From contig NW_020621936.1 in assembly GCF_003573695.1 (NCBI RefSeq), positions 1,488,001-1,552,000 of the forward strand: 64,000 nt of DNA. The letters are read 5' to 3'. This DNA comes from Papaver somniferum (taxonomy: Eukaryota; Streptophyta; Magnoliopsida; Ranunculales; Papaveraceae). A program made the translations under genes and the position numbers. This document shows positions 34,384-45,082 of the stretch, piece after piece; the stretch's first letter is position 1; each line of letters opens with the position of its first letter. The notes beneath the pieces are model-generated. The model was given only the letters and a program-made list of their open reading frames with translations. It was not told the origin of the DNA and did no database searches.

Positions 34384-35957
34384 ATAACCATTGTTGGATA
34401 TAAACATTGTGTGATAACTCATACGTGCGTAAGTCCTTATTCCTTGAACCAAAGTATGCGTACTTTGTTGCTCATGAAAACCGGAAATATAGTCCGCGCA
34501 CCATCGGAAGTTCGCGTCCCGTGAAAATCTGCTGGAGTTTGTGAACTGAAAACAAACTTATTCCGCGTACTTAGGTTGGTTATTTTCCAAAAACGATTAT
34601 TCGTGAACTTAAACTTATATAAACTAAGGAATGCATAATTGCAAACCGTGGCTATAAAGTTCATGAATCGATTCGAGTGAATCAAATTGTTTTTGCTTCG
34701 ATTGTGTCTTGTATACTTATATAAGATCTAAGCAATTGAAGAACTCTCTAAATAGTTAATTTGAGTCATTTGAACTAGTTATGGTAAAGAAGAATATGGT
34801 TGATATGAAAGTGCTCATATGGTTAACCATTTGGTTAACTATCATTGAACCAACTAAATGTACGTGTTTGGGTACGGTTAGACAAACCTAAAACGTGCAT
34901 TTCATTTGTGTGTAACGAGACCCTGTAGGTTAACGACTTGAAGACTTCATTGGGATTGTGAAGCCATACCGATACTACTTTCTTGCAGTTGTGTGTTCTG
35001 ATCTTGCTGATTCTATCGTGTTGAGTACAATCATAACGATTGTCTAGAGATTGATATCTCCGATAGGCAAGATATAAAAGTAGTCACAAACATCTTCATT
35101 TCATTGTTTGTGATTCCACAATATCTTCTTTCGCCACGTCGATTAAGATTATTGTGAGGTGATTGATAATATACGCTGTTCTTCGGGAATATAAGTCCGG
35201 GTTATCAATTGGTTCATGTTCACCTTGATTTATCAAAAGACGGAACAAAAACTCATAGGTATTTATGTAGGAGACATATTTATTTATTATCGTAGACTTT
35301 TCTGTGTGATACAGATTTGTTTATTAAATTCTTCGACTTTGGGTCGTAGCAACTCTTAGTTGTGGGTGAGATCAGCTAAGGGAATCAAGTGTGTAGTATC
35401 ATGCTGGGATCAGAGACGTAAGGAGCGCAACTGTACCTTGGATCAGTGTGAGATTGATTAGGGTTCAACTACAGTCCAGACTGAAGTTAGTTTGTATTCG
35501 GCTAGTGTCTGTAGCGGCTTAATACAGTGTGTGTGTTCAATCTGGACTAGGTCTCGAGGTTTTTCTGCATTTGTGGTTTCCTCGTTAACAAAACTTCTGG
35601 TGTCTGTGTTATTTCTTTTCCGCATTATATTTTGTTATATAATTGAAATATCACAGGTTGTGCGTTGAATCGATCAATTGGGAAATCCAACCTTTGATTG
35701 TTGATTGAAATTGATTGATCCTTGAACATTGATCTTTGGTACCGTTCAAGTGTTTTCTCTTGTATTCAATTAGACTCGCAGATTTCTATATGCTTGAGTA
35801 AGTATTGAATCGAGAAAGTGAGATATAACTTTTTGATATACTTTTATTAAGATTGATCCTGACCGTCTAGTTGATTCTCTTAAAAGTATATTGGAGTTAG
35901 TCCATACAGATTGCTAAGCGAAATATTGGGTGTGGTTGTTTTACCCCCGCTTTTTCA
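34384..35957 (+). repeat. 3' LTR of the inner copia element, segment 3
   Basis: Resumes at the position matching 13050 of the 5' LTR and ends CCCCCGCTTTTTCA. Compared with the 5' LTR it lacks about 231 bp (equivalent to 13621-13851), with the break after GTGTGTAAC at 34916. The three segments sum to 2105 bp against 2372 bp in the 5' LTR. Confidence 0.9.
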
Positions 35958-36920
35958 GTTTTATGATAAACATGTTTGATTACTTCCTTAGACATCCAGA
36001 TAAGAATGTTATGAAGTTTTTCATTCCGCAAATAAAAACAACATCTCCTCTCAATATGACCATTGTTTCCGCAATAATAACATATGAAGGGAATGTTATT
36101 AACCGGTCTCATATGAACAGGAGGTTGACCACCCTTGTTTTTTGAAACTTCTAGCGCTGAAGGTAATTTTTCACTTTTACCATCAGTGAAATTTTTCTGC
36201 TGGAAATTACTATTAGTGCAAACAAAATCAATTTTGCTACTACTTGAAGCGTTTATTCCTTTATAGCGCAAACCTCGTGTATCACGATGTTTTTTACAAT
36301 CTCCCAGCATAGTGGATAATTTTGTTGACCTAATGTTAAACTTTTACAAGTTTTCTTCCAGCATATTTACCTTGTTATGAGCAGCAGAAATACCATCCTC
36401 CAATTGTTTTTCTCGTGAGAGAAAAACATTTTCTTTGTTATTAAAACAACTTTGTTGAGAGCTACATCTTGCTTCAGATTCAGCAAGTTCTTCTTTCAAC
36501 ACAAAGAGATTTCGACGAAGATTTTCACATTCGGAATTCTTTGAACGCACATCTTCTTCACAATATTTAAGAAGAGATTATACCCATAATCGTAACCCTT
36601 AAAGAGTTTCATCATTTTCTTGTTTTCTACACAGAGAGGAGTCAGAAACTTAGTCAAGCAAGATGTTGACTTCTTTTTATTTATGAGATGGTCAAAAAGC
36701 TTGATGTATTGCGAGACTTCCTCGTCAACATCTTGTCCATCATCTGAATCACTTTCATGTGAAAGATCATCCAACTGTTCATCTAGGTGTGTTCCCCAGT
36801 TATACACATTTCAGACAATGGAGAGGACGTGAGAGATTTCTCAGGAGAATCAAAGCTTTGAACCAAACCAGAAAATTTCTGAATCGGTGATACGTTGTTT
36901 GATATAACACTTCTGTCCAT
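35958..36920 (-). pseudogene. gag remnant of the outer copia element
   Basis: Translation probably began at MDRSVISNNVSPIQKFSG (36920), shortly after the PBS. A frame change leads into an acidic segment (DDLSHESDSDDGQDVDEEVS), then a coiled coil (RRNLFVLKEELAESEARC). A CCHC knuckle C-YY-C-GNNG-H-IERR-C is encoded at 36082-36041. Its layout of coiled coil then knuckle is that of 14998-15850 in the inner copy. The frame is cut at 35957 by that copy. Several frameshifts are present. Confidence 0.78.
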
Positions 36921-36973
36921 ATTGTCAAATTGCTACGAACACGGACTTACGATGTCTTAAATGTGTTTGCCAT

Positions 36974-36986
36974 CTCTGATACCAAT
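36974..36986 (-). other. primer-binding site of the outer copia element
   Basis: Plus CTCTGATACCAAT is the complement of ATTGGTATCAGAG, the initiator Met-tRNA type PBS, directly next to the LTR. Confidence 0.92.
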
Positions 36987-39695
36987 TGAAAAAACGGGGG
37001 GTCTAACAACCACACCCAATATTTCGTTCCACAATCTGTATGGACTAACTCAAATATAATTCCAAGAGAATCAAATAGACAGTCATACTCAATCAAGAAA
37101 AAACATCCAAGAGTTATATCTCAATTTCTCAATATAATCTGCAATCGAACATATAGAAATCTGTAGCCCGATTGATATGAGAAATAACTTGAACGGTATC
37201 AAAAACCAATGTTCAAGTGTCAATCAATTTCGATCAACAACCAAAGGTCGGATTTACCAGTTGATTGAACTATGCCACCCTGTGATATTTCAATTAGATA
37301 ATCAAATATAATGCGGAAAAGAAATAACACAAACACCAGAAGTTTTGTTAACGAGGAAACCGCAAATGCAGAAAAACCCTGGGACCTAGTCTAAATTTGA
37401 GCACCACACTGTATTAAGCCGCTACAGACACTAGCCTACTACAAGTTCACTTCAGACTGGAATGTAGTTGAGCCCTAACCAAGTCCCACACCGATTAAGG
37501 TACAGTCGCATTCCTTACTCCTTTGAATCCAAGCAGGACTCTACGCACTTGATTCCCTTAGATAATCTCACCCATAACTAAGAGTTGCTACGACCCAAAG
37601 TCGAAGACTTGATAAACAAATTTGTCTCCCACAGAAAAATCTATTCTGATAGATAAATCTGTCTCCCACAGAAATACCTACGAAGTTTTTGTTCCGTCTT
37701 TTGATAAATAAAGGTGAACATGAACCAATTGATAATCCGGTCTTATATTCTCGAAGAACAGCCTAGAAATATCAATCACCTCGCAATAACTTAACTATAT
37801 GGTAGTAGAACAAGTTATTGTGGAATCACTAAGAATGAGACGAAGAGCTTTGTGATTAATTTTTATATCTTACCTATCGCAGATAAATCTCGAGCCAATC
37901 TTAGAGAAGATAGTACTAAATACGATAAAACAAGTAAGATTAGAACACGCAACTACAGAGAAAATAGTTGGGTCTGGCTTCAGAATCTCAATGAAGTCTT
38001 TAAGTCGTTAACCTATAATGGATTTAGGAAAAACCTAGGTTAAAGGAGAATCGACTCTAATACGTAACTAGTATCACACAAGAGGTGTGGGGATTAGGTT
38101 TCCCAGTTGCTAGAGTTCTCCCTTATATAGTCTTCAAATCAGGGTTTAATATCTTTGAAACAAAACAATCAATATTCACCATTAGATGAAATCCTGATTA
38201 AAGAATCAAGCTAAGTTTGCTTAAAACCAAAGCAATATATCTCTCCACCATTAGATGGTCTTAGCTTGTTACACACAAATGAAACATACCTTCATTTAGA
38301 TATGGGTAACCGTACCTAAACGTGTATATCCATATGAACACTTTTCTATTAACCACATTCATCTAACACTTTTAGATCAAATGAATCTAATTATGTTACT
38401 CATAGAGTTGTTCAATTGTTTATATTCTCATAGAAGTATACAAGACACAACTGAAACAAAATCGGATTGATTCAAGAGAATCAATTCATAAACATTTAGC
38501 CACAGTTTGCATAGATTTCATTCCTTAATTTATATATGTATTTTTTCATGAGTATGAAATCATACTTAACCAATTTTAGAACATAAACCAACTTAGTTTG
38601 CAAACGGGTACTCAAACTTAAGTTCGGGACTTTGGTCTTGTCCGACAGTTCGCAAACGGGTATGCATATTGTCTTCCCGGACCTAACTCAGGTAAAGCCG
38701 TTCGCATACTGGTATGTGTACTTGGTTCATGTACTTTAACAGTTAAAATCGTTCACATACTGGTATGCAAACTTGGTTTCCGGACCTGAATCATACTGCA
38801 ACAGTGTAATACCCCGATTTTGGCGGTGGTTCGCCAATGGAATGGAATATAGGTAATGGTTTGTCCTTTCCTAACACCGAGGCCTTTTCAGCACAATTGG
38901 CTCCAGAGTTGGCAGAAAACTCTGCAGTTTAACGTGATCGGGCAGGAGCAATCCATGGACGGGTATCGGTAGAGGGACGGGTCATTACAAACATTTTGGA
39001 TACTGGTATGCATATTGTGCTATATCCAGATAATGGTTAATTGTTCTAAAATCTCATTTCAATCATTGAAACATCCTTATAAGACGACAATAGCTGTCTT
39101 ACACAAACTTTTAGCTTATAAGTAATTTTCAAGTGATTGAATGATCAATACGAAACATTCTGAATGTACATCAGATGATTGTCTCACACAAATCATGTAA
39201 GATATTTCAAGGAAATTTTCACATGATCATCTTTTAACTCATTATTTAGTTTCCAACAAATAAATTGTTTCCAACTAAGATCGTCAAGAATAATGATGAA
39301 TGTAGCTAAAGCAAAAAGCTTCCAACACATATTTCGAGAAAGATATAAGCGAGTTAAACTCAGATCAAAATATCAAATGTGTATAATTTGAAAGTCTATA
39401 TAACTATACGACTTAGTTTCAATAGGAGATAAAATAGAATATACTTCTGAGTGATAGATAAGTTTTAGTCTCCACATACCTTTTGTTGATGAAGTTTCTC
39501 CAAGCTTTCCTCAGTAGATCTTCGTCTCCAATCGATGAACCCCGTGAAGTCTAAAGCTCAACTACACATTTTATCCTAGTCCGAGACATAGCTATAAGTA
39601 GACTAGAAATCAAGACTTATAGTTTTGATCACCTAAACTTGACAAACAAGCTTGAGATACAACGCTTGCGAGTTCGACCGAGCGGTGCTCTAACA
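36987..39695 (-). repeat. 5' LTR of the outer copia element
   Basis: 2709 bp; plus-strand left end TGAAAAAACGGGGGG and right end GTGCTCTAACA. It is longer than its partner (2536 bp) mainly because of a 185-bp insertion at 38805-38989. Confidence 0.92.
38805..38989 (+). mobile_element. 185-bp TG...CA insertion in the LTR (TRIM or short solo LTR)
   Basis: Begins TGTAATACCCCG and ends GGGTCATTACA, with TGTAAT/ATTACA as perfect 6-bp inverted ends. Neighbouring 5-mers are AACAG and AACAT, a near-perfect TSD. The partner LTR shows the empty site near 9306. Plant LTRs often start TGTAATACCC. The size fits a TRIM-type solo LTR. Confidence 0.75.
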
Positions 39696-39700
39696 CCTTG
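39696..39700. repeat. target-site duplication CCTTG (right copy)
   Basis: Partner of 7469-7473; it brackets the whole copia nest. Confidence 0.92.
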
Positions 39701-39962
39701 CAATAGGATTTCCCCCATGTAAACGTCGTTGAAATTTGAAAAACTCCTTATTCACCCCACAATCTGTGTCTAGCATCATTGTATTGCAAAATGCTGGTTT
39801 CTCCCGTAGTTTGATCAACACCCTTTTCCTCAAATAAGTGATTTCACACCCATCATATTCCTTGGAAAGATTTGTAAAGAGTTCTAGCTCAACGTAAAAA
39901 CCAAAATTACCATTCAGAGGGACGTCGGTGAAGAATATGAGGTACTCATGAAAACATTCAAT
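39701..39962 (-). pseudogene. OTU-like domain exon of the MULE-OTU relic
   Basis: The minus frame runs from a likely acceptor (TTTGTAG, about 39963-39969) through FHEYLIFFTDVPLNGNFGF, KEYDGCEITYLRKRVL and LREKPAF to HGGNPIA, then joins 7473-7367. Plant OTU domains fused to MULE proteins carry D-V-x-x-D-G-N/H-C-G-F here. This copy has NGNFGF, so the Cys nucleophile is Phe and the DG Asp is Asn. OTU proteases remove ubiquitin; this one could not. Identification is from remembered family pattern, with no search run. Confidence 0.6.
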
Positions 39963-41398
39963 CTACAAATGTTAGATTATCATCACTTGCTTAAATTTTT
40001 TGTTGGTTGGGAAACATGAGGTCCTTTAGCTTCACGTCTCGTTAAGTTGGTTGGCTTGGTGTCGATGGAAACATCAGATCGTTTTTCTTCATATCTCGTT
40101 CACTTGTTTCGCCTTATCCTCACTACTCCACCTCGTTTCCCTGATTCCTCTAAACACATAGATGCAGTATACTCGTGGGATAAAGAATCACTACGGTTAG
40201 TATTAATGTTAGCATGATTCTTATCCAACGCCTTCGTACACTTACTTGTTTGTTTGTTTTGTTGCTTGGACTACCTCTGGGATTACCATTTTCTGGTTCG
40301 TAAACATTCTCCGGAGTGTGTGGTAAACGATTCTCCTCATGTCATCCCAAAATATTTGATTTTGCAGTTTGTTCATGTTGTTGTATATCTTGTGTACGGT
40401 TCTTCCAATTTTGGCGTCCCCAAACTCTTTTCCAGTCTCTTCCGTGGGAGGAGGGGTGAAACTTAATTATTTCCAAAATAGATCAGTGTCGCCTAAAGGA
40501 ATCACACAATATTCATAGTTAACTTTCATATAGCGACAAGGGAATCCCATAGACTTATTCATGTTACAAATATATACTTCGTCCAACTTGGTGTCTTAAT
40601 CCTTAATCAACTTCATCAAGGTTATTAAAATCGTACAAGTCACAATTTGACTCGTACGATTCACGCTAAATTTTTACAAATCGATTCGAAAAGCAAAGTT
40701 GAATCGTATCTCTACAGATCGTAAAGATTTTTTCCTTAAGATACGATTCTTGACTTTTACCAAGATCATGAAATCTAAATTAAGTTGCAAAAATAAGTTA
40801 GTATGAATCAAACCTTGCACCTAGAACTCCTTGGTTGAGTAGTAAGCCACCAGACTGTGCCCGTTTTTATTGTTATAAGTGTATGTATAATTATTTCTAT
40901 GTTGATCTTGTAGTTGTTTACTAAATATGGTAATATTATTTGCAAAATATTTTCATATTTTTAATTTCCAAGGAACATATAAAAATGACCATGAACCTGC
41001 GACTCACGATTCGCGTTATGATTCATGATTTCACAACCTTAAACTTCACATTCTACCATCAACTTCTCAATACGAGAAACGATTTATCACCCAATTAATA
41101 ATCTTGAAGATTGAGCTCTTTTTTGGAACTTTTCTTTGATTCTATGAATGTGGCGAATGAAAGAATTTTCTATGGCATTAAAAACATTCATAATATTATC
41201 AATACATCCAGAAAGATTCTTCTTCAATTGGTAGTGAGCCGACTATACCAAACTTGTCGCTTGATTTCCCAAGTGTTTATGGTGGTTGATAAATGCATAA
41301 ACAAACCTATTTTTCTGAGGAGTGGTTATCCTTATCATCATTATTTATTATGTGAATGATATTAATTGGTGGAATATGCGATTTCCTCATTTTAGCTT
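39963..41398 (-). pseudogene. decayed middle part of the MULE/FAR1-like relic
   Basis: The segment 41370-41100 (minus) reads in pieces as AHYQLKKNLSGCIDNIMNVF and IRHIHRIKEKFQ. This is like the AH-x-x-LK-x-x-L...SFEK block after the catalytic core of FAR1-type MULE transposases. The segment 40330-40230 reads PENGNPRGSPSNKTNK, like the Gly/Pro/Lys linker between the SWIM finger and the OTU domain. Stops and frameshifts are frequent and the catalytic DDE core is not seen, so a large part is deleted. Bases 40480-41090 hold nothing else recognisable. Confidence 0.45.
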
Positions 41399-43814
41399 GA
41401 AAATGCGGGGGGTCTAACAACCTCACCCAATATTTCGATTAGCAGTCTGTATGGACTAACTCCAATATACTTTCTAGAGAATCAACTAGACAGTCAGACT
41501 CAACCTAGAGAAAAGTATATCGAGGAGTTAATATATCTCTCACTTGATTTGATCTTTACTCAAGCAAATAGGAATTTGCGAGTCTTTATCAAATACAAGG
41601 ATGATAAACTTGGACGGTACCAAAGACCAATGTCCAAGGATCAATCGATTTCCAATCGACAACCAAAGGTTGGATTTCACTATTGATCGATACAACGCAC
41701 AACCTGTGATATTTCAATTATATAACAAAATATAATGAGGAATAGAAATAACACAGACACCAGAAGTTTTGTTAACGAGAAAACCGCAAATGCATAAAAA
41801 CCCTTGGACCTAGTCCAGATTGAACACCACATTGTATTAAGCCGCTACAGACACTAGCCTACTACAAACTAACTTCGGTCTGGACTGTAGTTGAACCCTA
41901 ATCAATCTCACACTGATTAAAGGTACAATTGCGCTCCTTACGTCTCTGATCCCAGCAGGATACTACGCACTTGATTCCCTTATATGATCTCACCCACAAC
42001 TAAGAGTTGCTACGACCCAAAGTCGAAGACTTTAATAAACAAATTTGTATCACACAGAAAAGTCTACAAAGATAGATAAATTTGTCTCCCACAGATAAAC
42101 CTAAAAGTTTTGTTCTGTCTTTTGATAAAAATCAAGGTGAACAAGAACCAATTGATAAACCAGACTTATATTCCCGAAGAACAGCCTAGTATTATCAATC
42201 ACCTCACAATAATCTAAATCGTATGGTATCCAAACTAGATATTGCGGAATCACAAACGATGAGATGAAGATGTTTGTAATTTGTTTTTATCTTTCCCTAT
42301 CGGAGATATAATCTCAAGTCAATTATTCCAATTGAACTCGTACGATAGAAAATGGCAAGATCAGATCGCTCAACTACAAGAGAAGTAGTTTCGTCTGGCT
42401 TCACAATCCCAATGAAGTCTTTAAGTCGTTAATCGACATGGTCTCGAAAAGAAACCTATGATTAAAGAAGAATCGACTCTATCAAACCAACTATTATCAC
42501 ACAGGAGGTGAGAGGATTAGTTTTGCACAGTTGCTAGACGTATCCTTATATAGTTTTCAAATCAGGGTTTGCAATCCAAGTTACCTTGGTAACAAAGCAT
42601 TCAATATTCACCGTTAGATGAAAAACCTGATTTATCCAAGCTAATATCTTTCAATTGTTAGATCGAAACTTAGCTTGTCACACACAAATGAAATGTATTA
42701 ATTTAGGTTTGAGTAACCGTACCTAAACGTGTACATTGGTTGGTTCACAAATGGTTGACCAATGGTTAGCCATATGAGTGATTTCATATCAACCGAATTC
42801 ATCTTTCTCATAACTAGTTCAAATGACTCATAAGAACTAGTTCAAGAGTTGTTCAATTTCTTAGGTATTTATACATAGACACAATTGAAACAAAATCGGT
42901 TTGATTCATTTGAATCAACTCATGAACAATATACCCACGGTTTGCAAAGATTGCGTTCCTTATAATTTATTGTTTTAAGTCCATGAACTACCGATTTGAG
43001 AGATAACCATCTTGGGTACGCGTACGGGTATGCGTACCTTAGATACCGGATTTTGAGTTGGTTTTAGTTTCCAAACTCAGCAGACTTTTTTGGGTGAAAA
43101 AGTTTCGCCAGTACGCGTACGGGTACACGTACCTAAGGTGACTGGTACGCATACCCAACTTGTCTCCTTAACCAATACCGCATGCACACATATGCACGCA
43201 CTTGGTTTCCGGCACATGGATTTATACACAAATGTGCGAACACACTCAATGCTTACATCCATAGGTGGTTACATATTCTCAACTCTACATTTCAATCATT
43301 GAAACATTCTTCTATAATGTTATAACAGTCGTTAGACATAAAGAATCGACTATCGTCATCAAAGCTATTTTCAAAATTGAAACGTCATCATGACTTTCAT
43401 CACTGGTAAAAATGAAGATGGTTAAAGCAAAAGCTTATCAACACGTATTTCGAGAAAAAGATAGGCGAGTAAACTCGGCTCGAAATAGCAAGTGTGTATG
43501 TATGAAAACTATCATACTTATACGACTGTTGTCTCAAGAGTATGAGATAGAGTAGATAGACTTTTGAGTGAAAAGATGAGTTCAAGTCTCCACATACCTT
43601 TTAGTCGGATGAAGTTTCACCAATTCCTTGAGTAGTTCTTCGTCTTTGCAAGATAATCTCCATGGAGTCTGGAGCTCAACTATTCCTAACTATCCTAGAC
43701 CGAGACTTAGTCATAAGTATACTAGAAATCAAGACATATAGTTTTGATCACTAATATTGACAAACATACTTGATATCGCAACGCATGCGAGTTCGACCGA
43801 GCAATGCTCTAACA
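41399..43814 (-). mobile_element. solo LTR of the copia family (minus)
   Basis: 2416 bp, plus-strand ends TGAAAATGCGGGGGG and ATGCTCTAACA. A perfect TAGCT duplication lies at 41394-41398 and 43815-43819. It sits in the MULE relic; across it the minus frame RLTPQEMDKVA continues with KMRKSHIPPIN once one TSD copy is removed. Confidence 0.93.
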
Positions 43815-44340
43815 TAGCTACTTTGTCCATTTCTTGAGGAGTGAGTCTTGCGACAATTACATATCCTTAAAGATATTCCGGAAAAGGGCGGGTATGGTGA
43901 CTTTCTGAACCTTCGTATAAAACTCATTTCTTTCTTTGTTTCTTTGTTGATATCAAATAAAAGCTTGAATGTGCAATTTGTCTTCTTTCAGATAGTTGTA
44001 TTTCTCCTTCCGGTATTTTCGTTATACACATAACCCTTCTTCCAGTGACTTTCATTCTAACAACTTCTCTCACTAACCATTTTAAAGTACGTTTTGCTAG
44101 ATTTTCCATTCAAAACTAATCTATATCAAGTTTTGCATGTTTTTTATCCCAAAATATTTGCTTCATCAAAATTTTCCCATGTATACATAGGGTAAAATAT
44201 AAAGGTGCAATATTGACAATTCATTTCAAAATATTGAAGCACACATAAATTGTGGTAACTTATCAATCCATTCACATAATGGATGGATGTACCTACGTAC
44301 AAAATACCAACATGAGAAGTTTGATCATCCACATGTATAG
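43815..44340 (-). pseudogene. FAR1-like N-terminal region of the MULE relic
   Basis: Minus-strand pieces include KKTNCTFKLLFD (compare the C-P-F-K-L block of the FAR1 zinc finger), ESHHTRPFPEYL, and GYVIVARLTPQEMDKVA followed across the solo LTR by KMRKSHIPPIN. This is the H-N-H...A-G-R-L-T-x-E-E...K-S-x-V-P-P-R-x-I series of FAR1/MULE proteins, which bind DNA in the nucleus. The reading moves between frames, so it is a pseudogene. Which domestication state it came from (host FAR1 gene or mobile MULE) is open. Confidence 0.5.
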
Positions 44341-45082
44341 GTTCAAGTTGTATCTATGAAAATTATCACGACATAAGTTGCAAATACAAAGCAATACTAT
44401 CAGGTTCGGCATGGTCGACCATGTCGAATACAAATATAATATCTATCATAGCTAGGTTCGGCATGGTTTCTTAAATTTTTCTTAGAGAACATACAAGTTA
44501 TGCAAGAAACTCTTCAAATTTACCTTTACCGAACATATTAGCTTGTTACGCAAAACACATAAATTCGGCAAGGTAAATTAAACTTGGTATTACTAGCCGA
44601 AACTAGTACTCCAATTTTTGCGCTAAGTTTCTACGTGTAGATTCGGCTAGAAAAGTGGTGGACTCGACCAATTCGAACATTAGTACTCTGTAAAACCCAA
44701 AATATGAATTTGTATAGGAGTTCTTGAGATCATGTAGCCGAATTAATCCTAAACCTTCATTAAAGCTAAGTTCGGCTACCAAATCTGAAGAATAGGTAGC
44801 TGATCTAAGCCCAAACTCCATTAAAGCTAAGTTCTGACGAGACCTGGAGAATAGGTTTCCGAGTTTAAAATCGACCTAGCGGAAACTCATATATATATTT
44901 TACCTTCAGCAAATTTTAGCCAATTCAAGCAACAAAAAAAAAACGTATGCCCGAGTATCCCAATAATATTCATATCCTTCATTTTGGTCCTCGTTTGGCT
45001 CGTAAAAACCATCATATTGAGATTGAGTTTAGGGAAGAATACATTTCACTAACTAAGAAATCTCTCATTATCGAATCGTTAT
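44341..45082. repeat. array of TTCGGC / GCCGAA words
   Basis: TTCGGC or GCCGAA occurs near 44404, 44456, 44564, 44600, 44641, 44732 and 44773, in both orientations. A local 61-bp duplication (CATTAAAGCTAAGTTC at 44758 and 44819) is included. Such short inverted-orientation repeats resemble subterminal regions of CACTA elements, but no CACTA terminus is visible. Bases 44900-45082 look like continuation of the relic, without a clear domain. Confidence 0.4.

Larger units (their letters stand above)
12519..35957 (+). mobile_element. inner Ty1/copia TR-GAG-like element, plus strand, with nested insertions
   Basis: 5' LTR 12519-14890, PBS 14891-14904, interior 14905-18193, and a 3' LTR split into 18194-18490, 20933-21166 and 34384-35957. 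The interior is about 3.3 kb with gag-like coding only. It lies inside the interior of the outer element in the opposite orientation. Adjacent 5-mers are GTAAT on the left and GTTTT on the right, so the TSD is either mutated or lost. In a hand count the first 297 bases of the two LTRs differ at about 11 sites. Confidence 0.88.
7474..39695 (-). mobile_element. outer Ty1/copia TR-GAG-like element, minus strand, with nested insertions
   Basis: The element reads right to left: 5' LTR 36987-39695, primer-binding site 36974-36986, gag remnant 36920-35958, interior 12518-10010, polypurine tract, 3' LTR 7474-10009. Bases 12519-35957 are a later insertion of the same family and not part of it. Without the insert the interior is about 3.5 kb and holds only a gag-like frame. 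No protease, integrase, reverse transcriptase or RNase H is present. It is therefore non-autonomous and would need enzymes from a relative. The flanking TSD is a perfect CCTTG. Confidence 0.9.

Noticed and set aside
40254..40466. Plus-strand 70-aa frame as a host gene
   Set aside because: The minus strand of the same bases fits the linker of the MULE-OTU relic better; no domain on plus.
43090..43302. Frame with a signal-peptide-like look in 43.1 kb
   Set aside because: Lies within the solo LTR, with a counterpart frame on the other strand; not supported.
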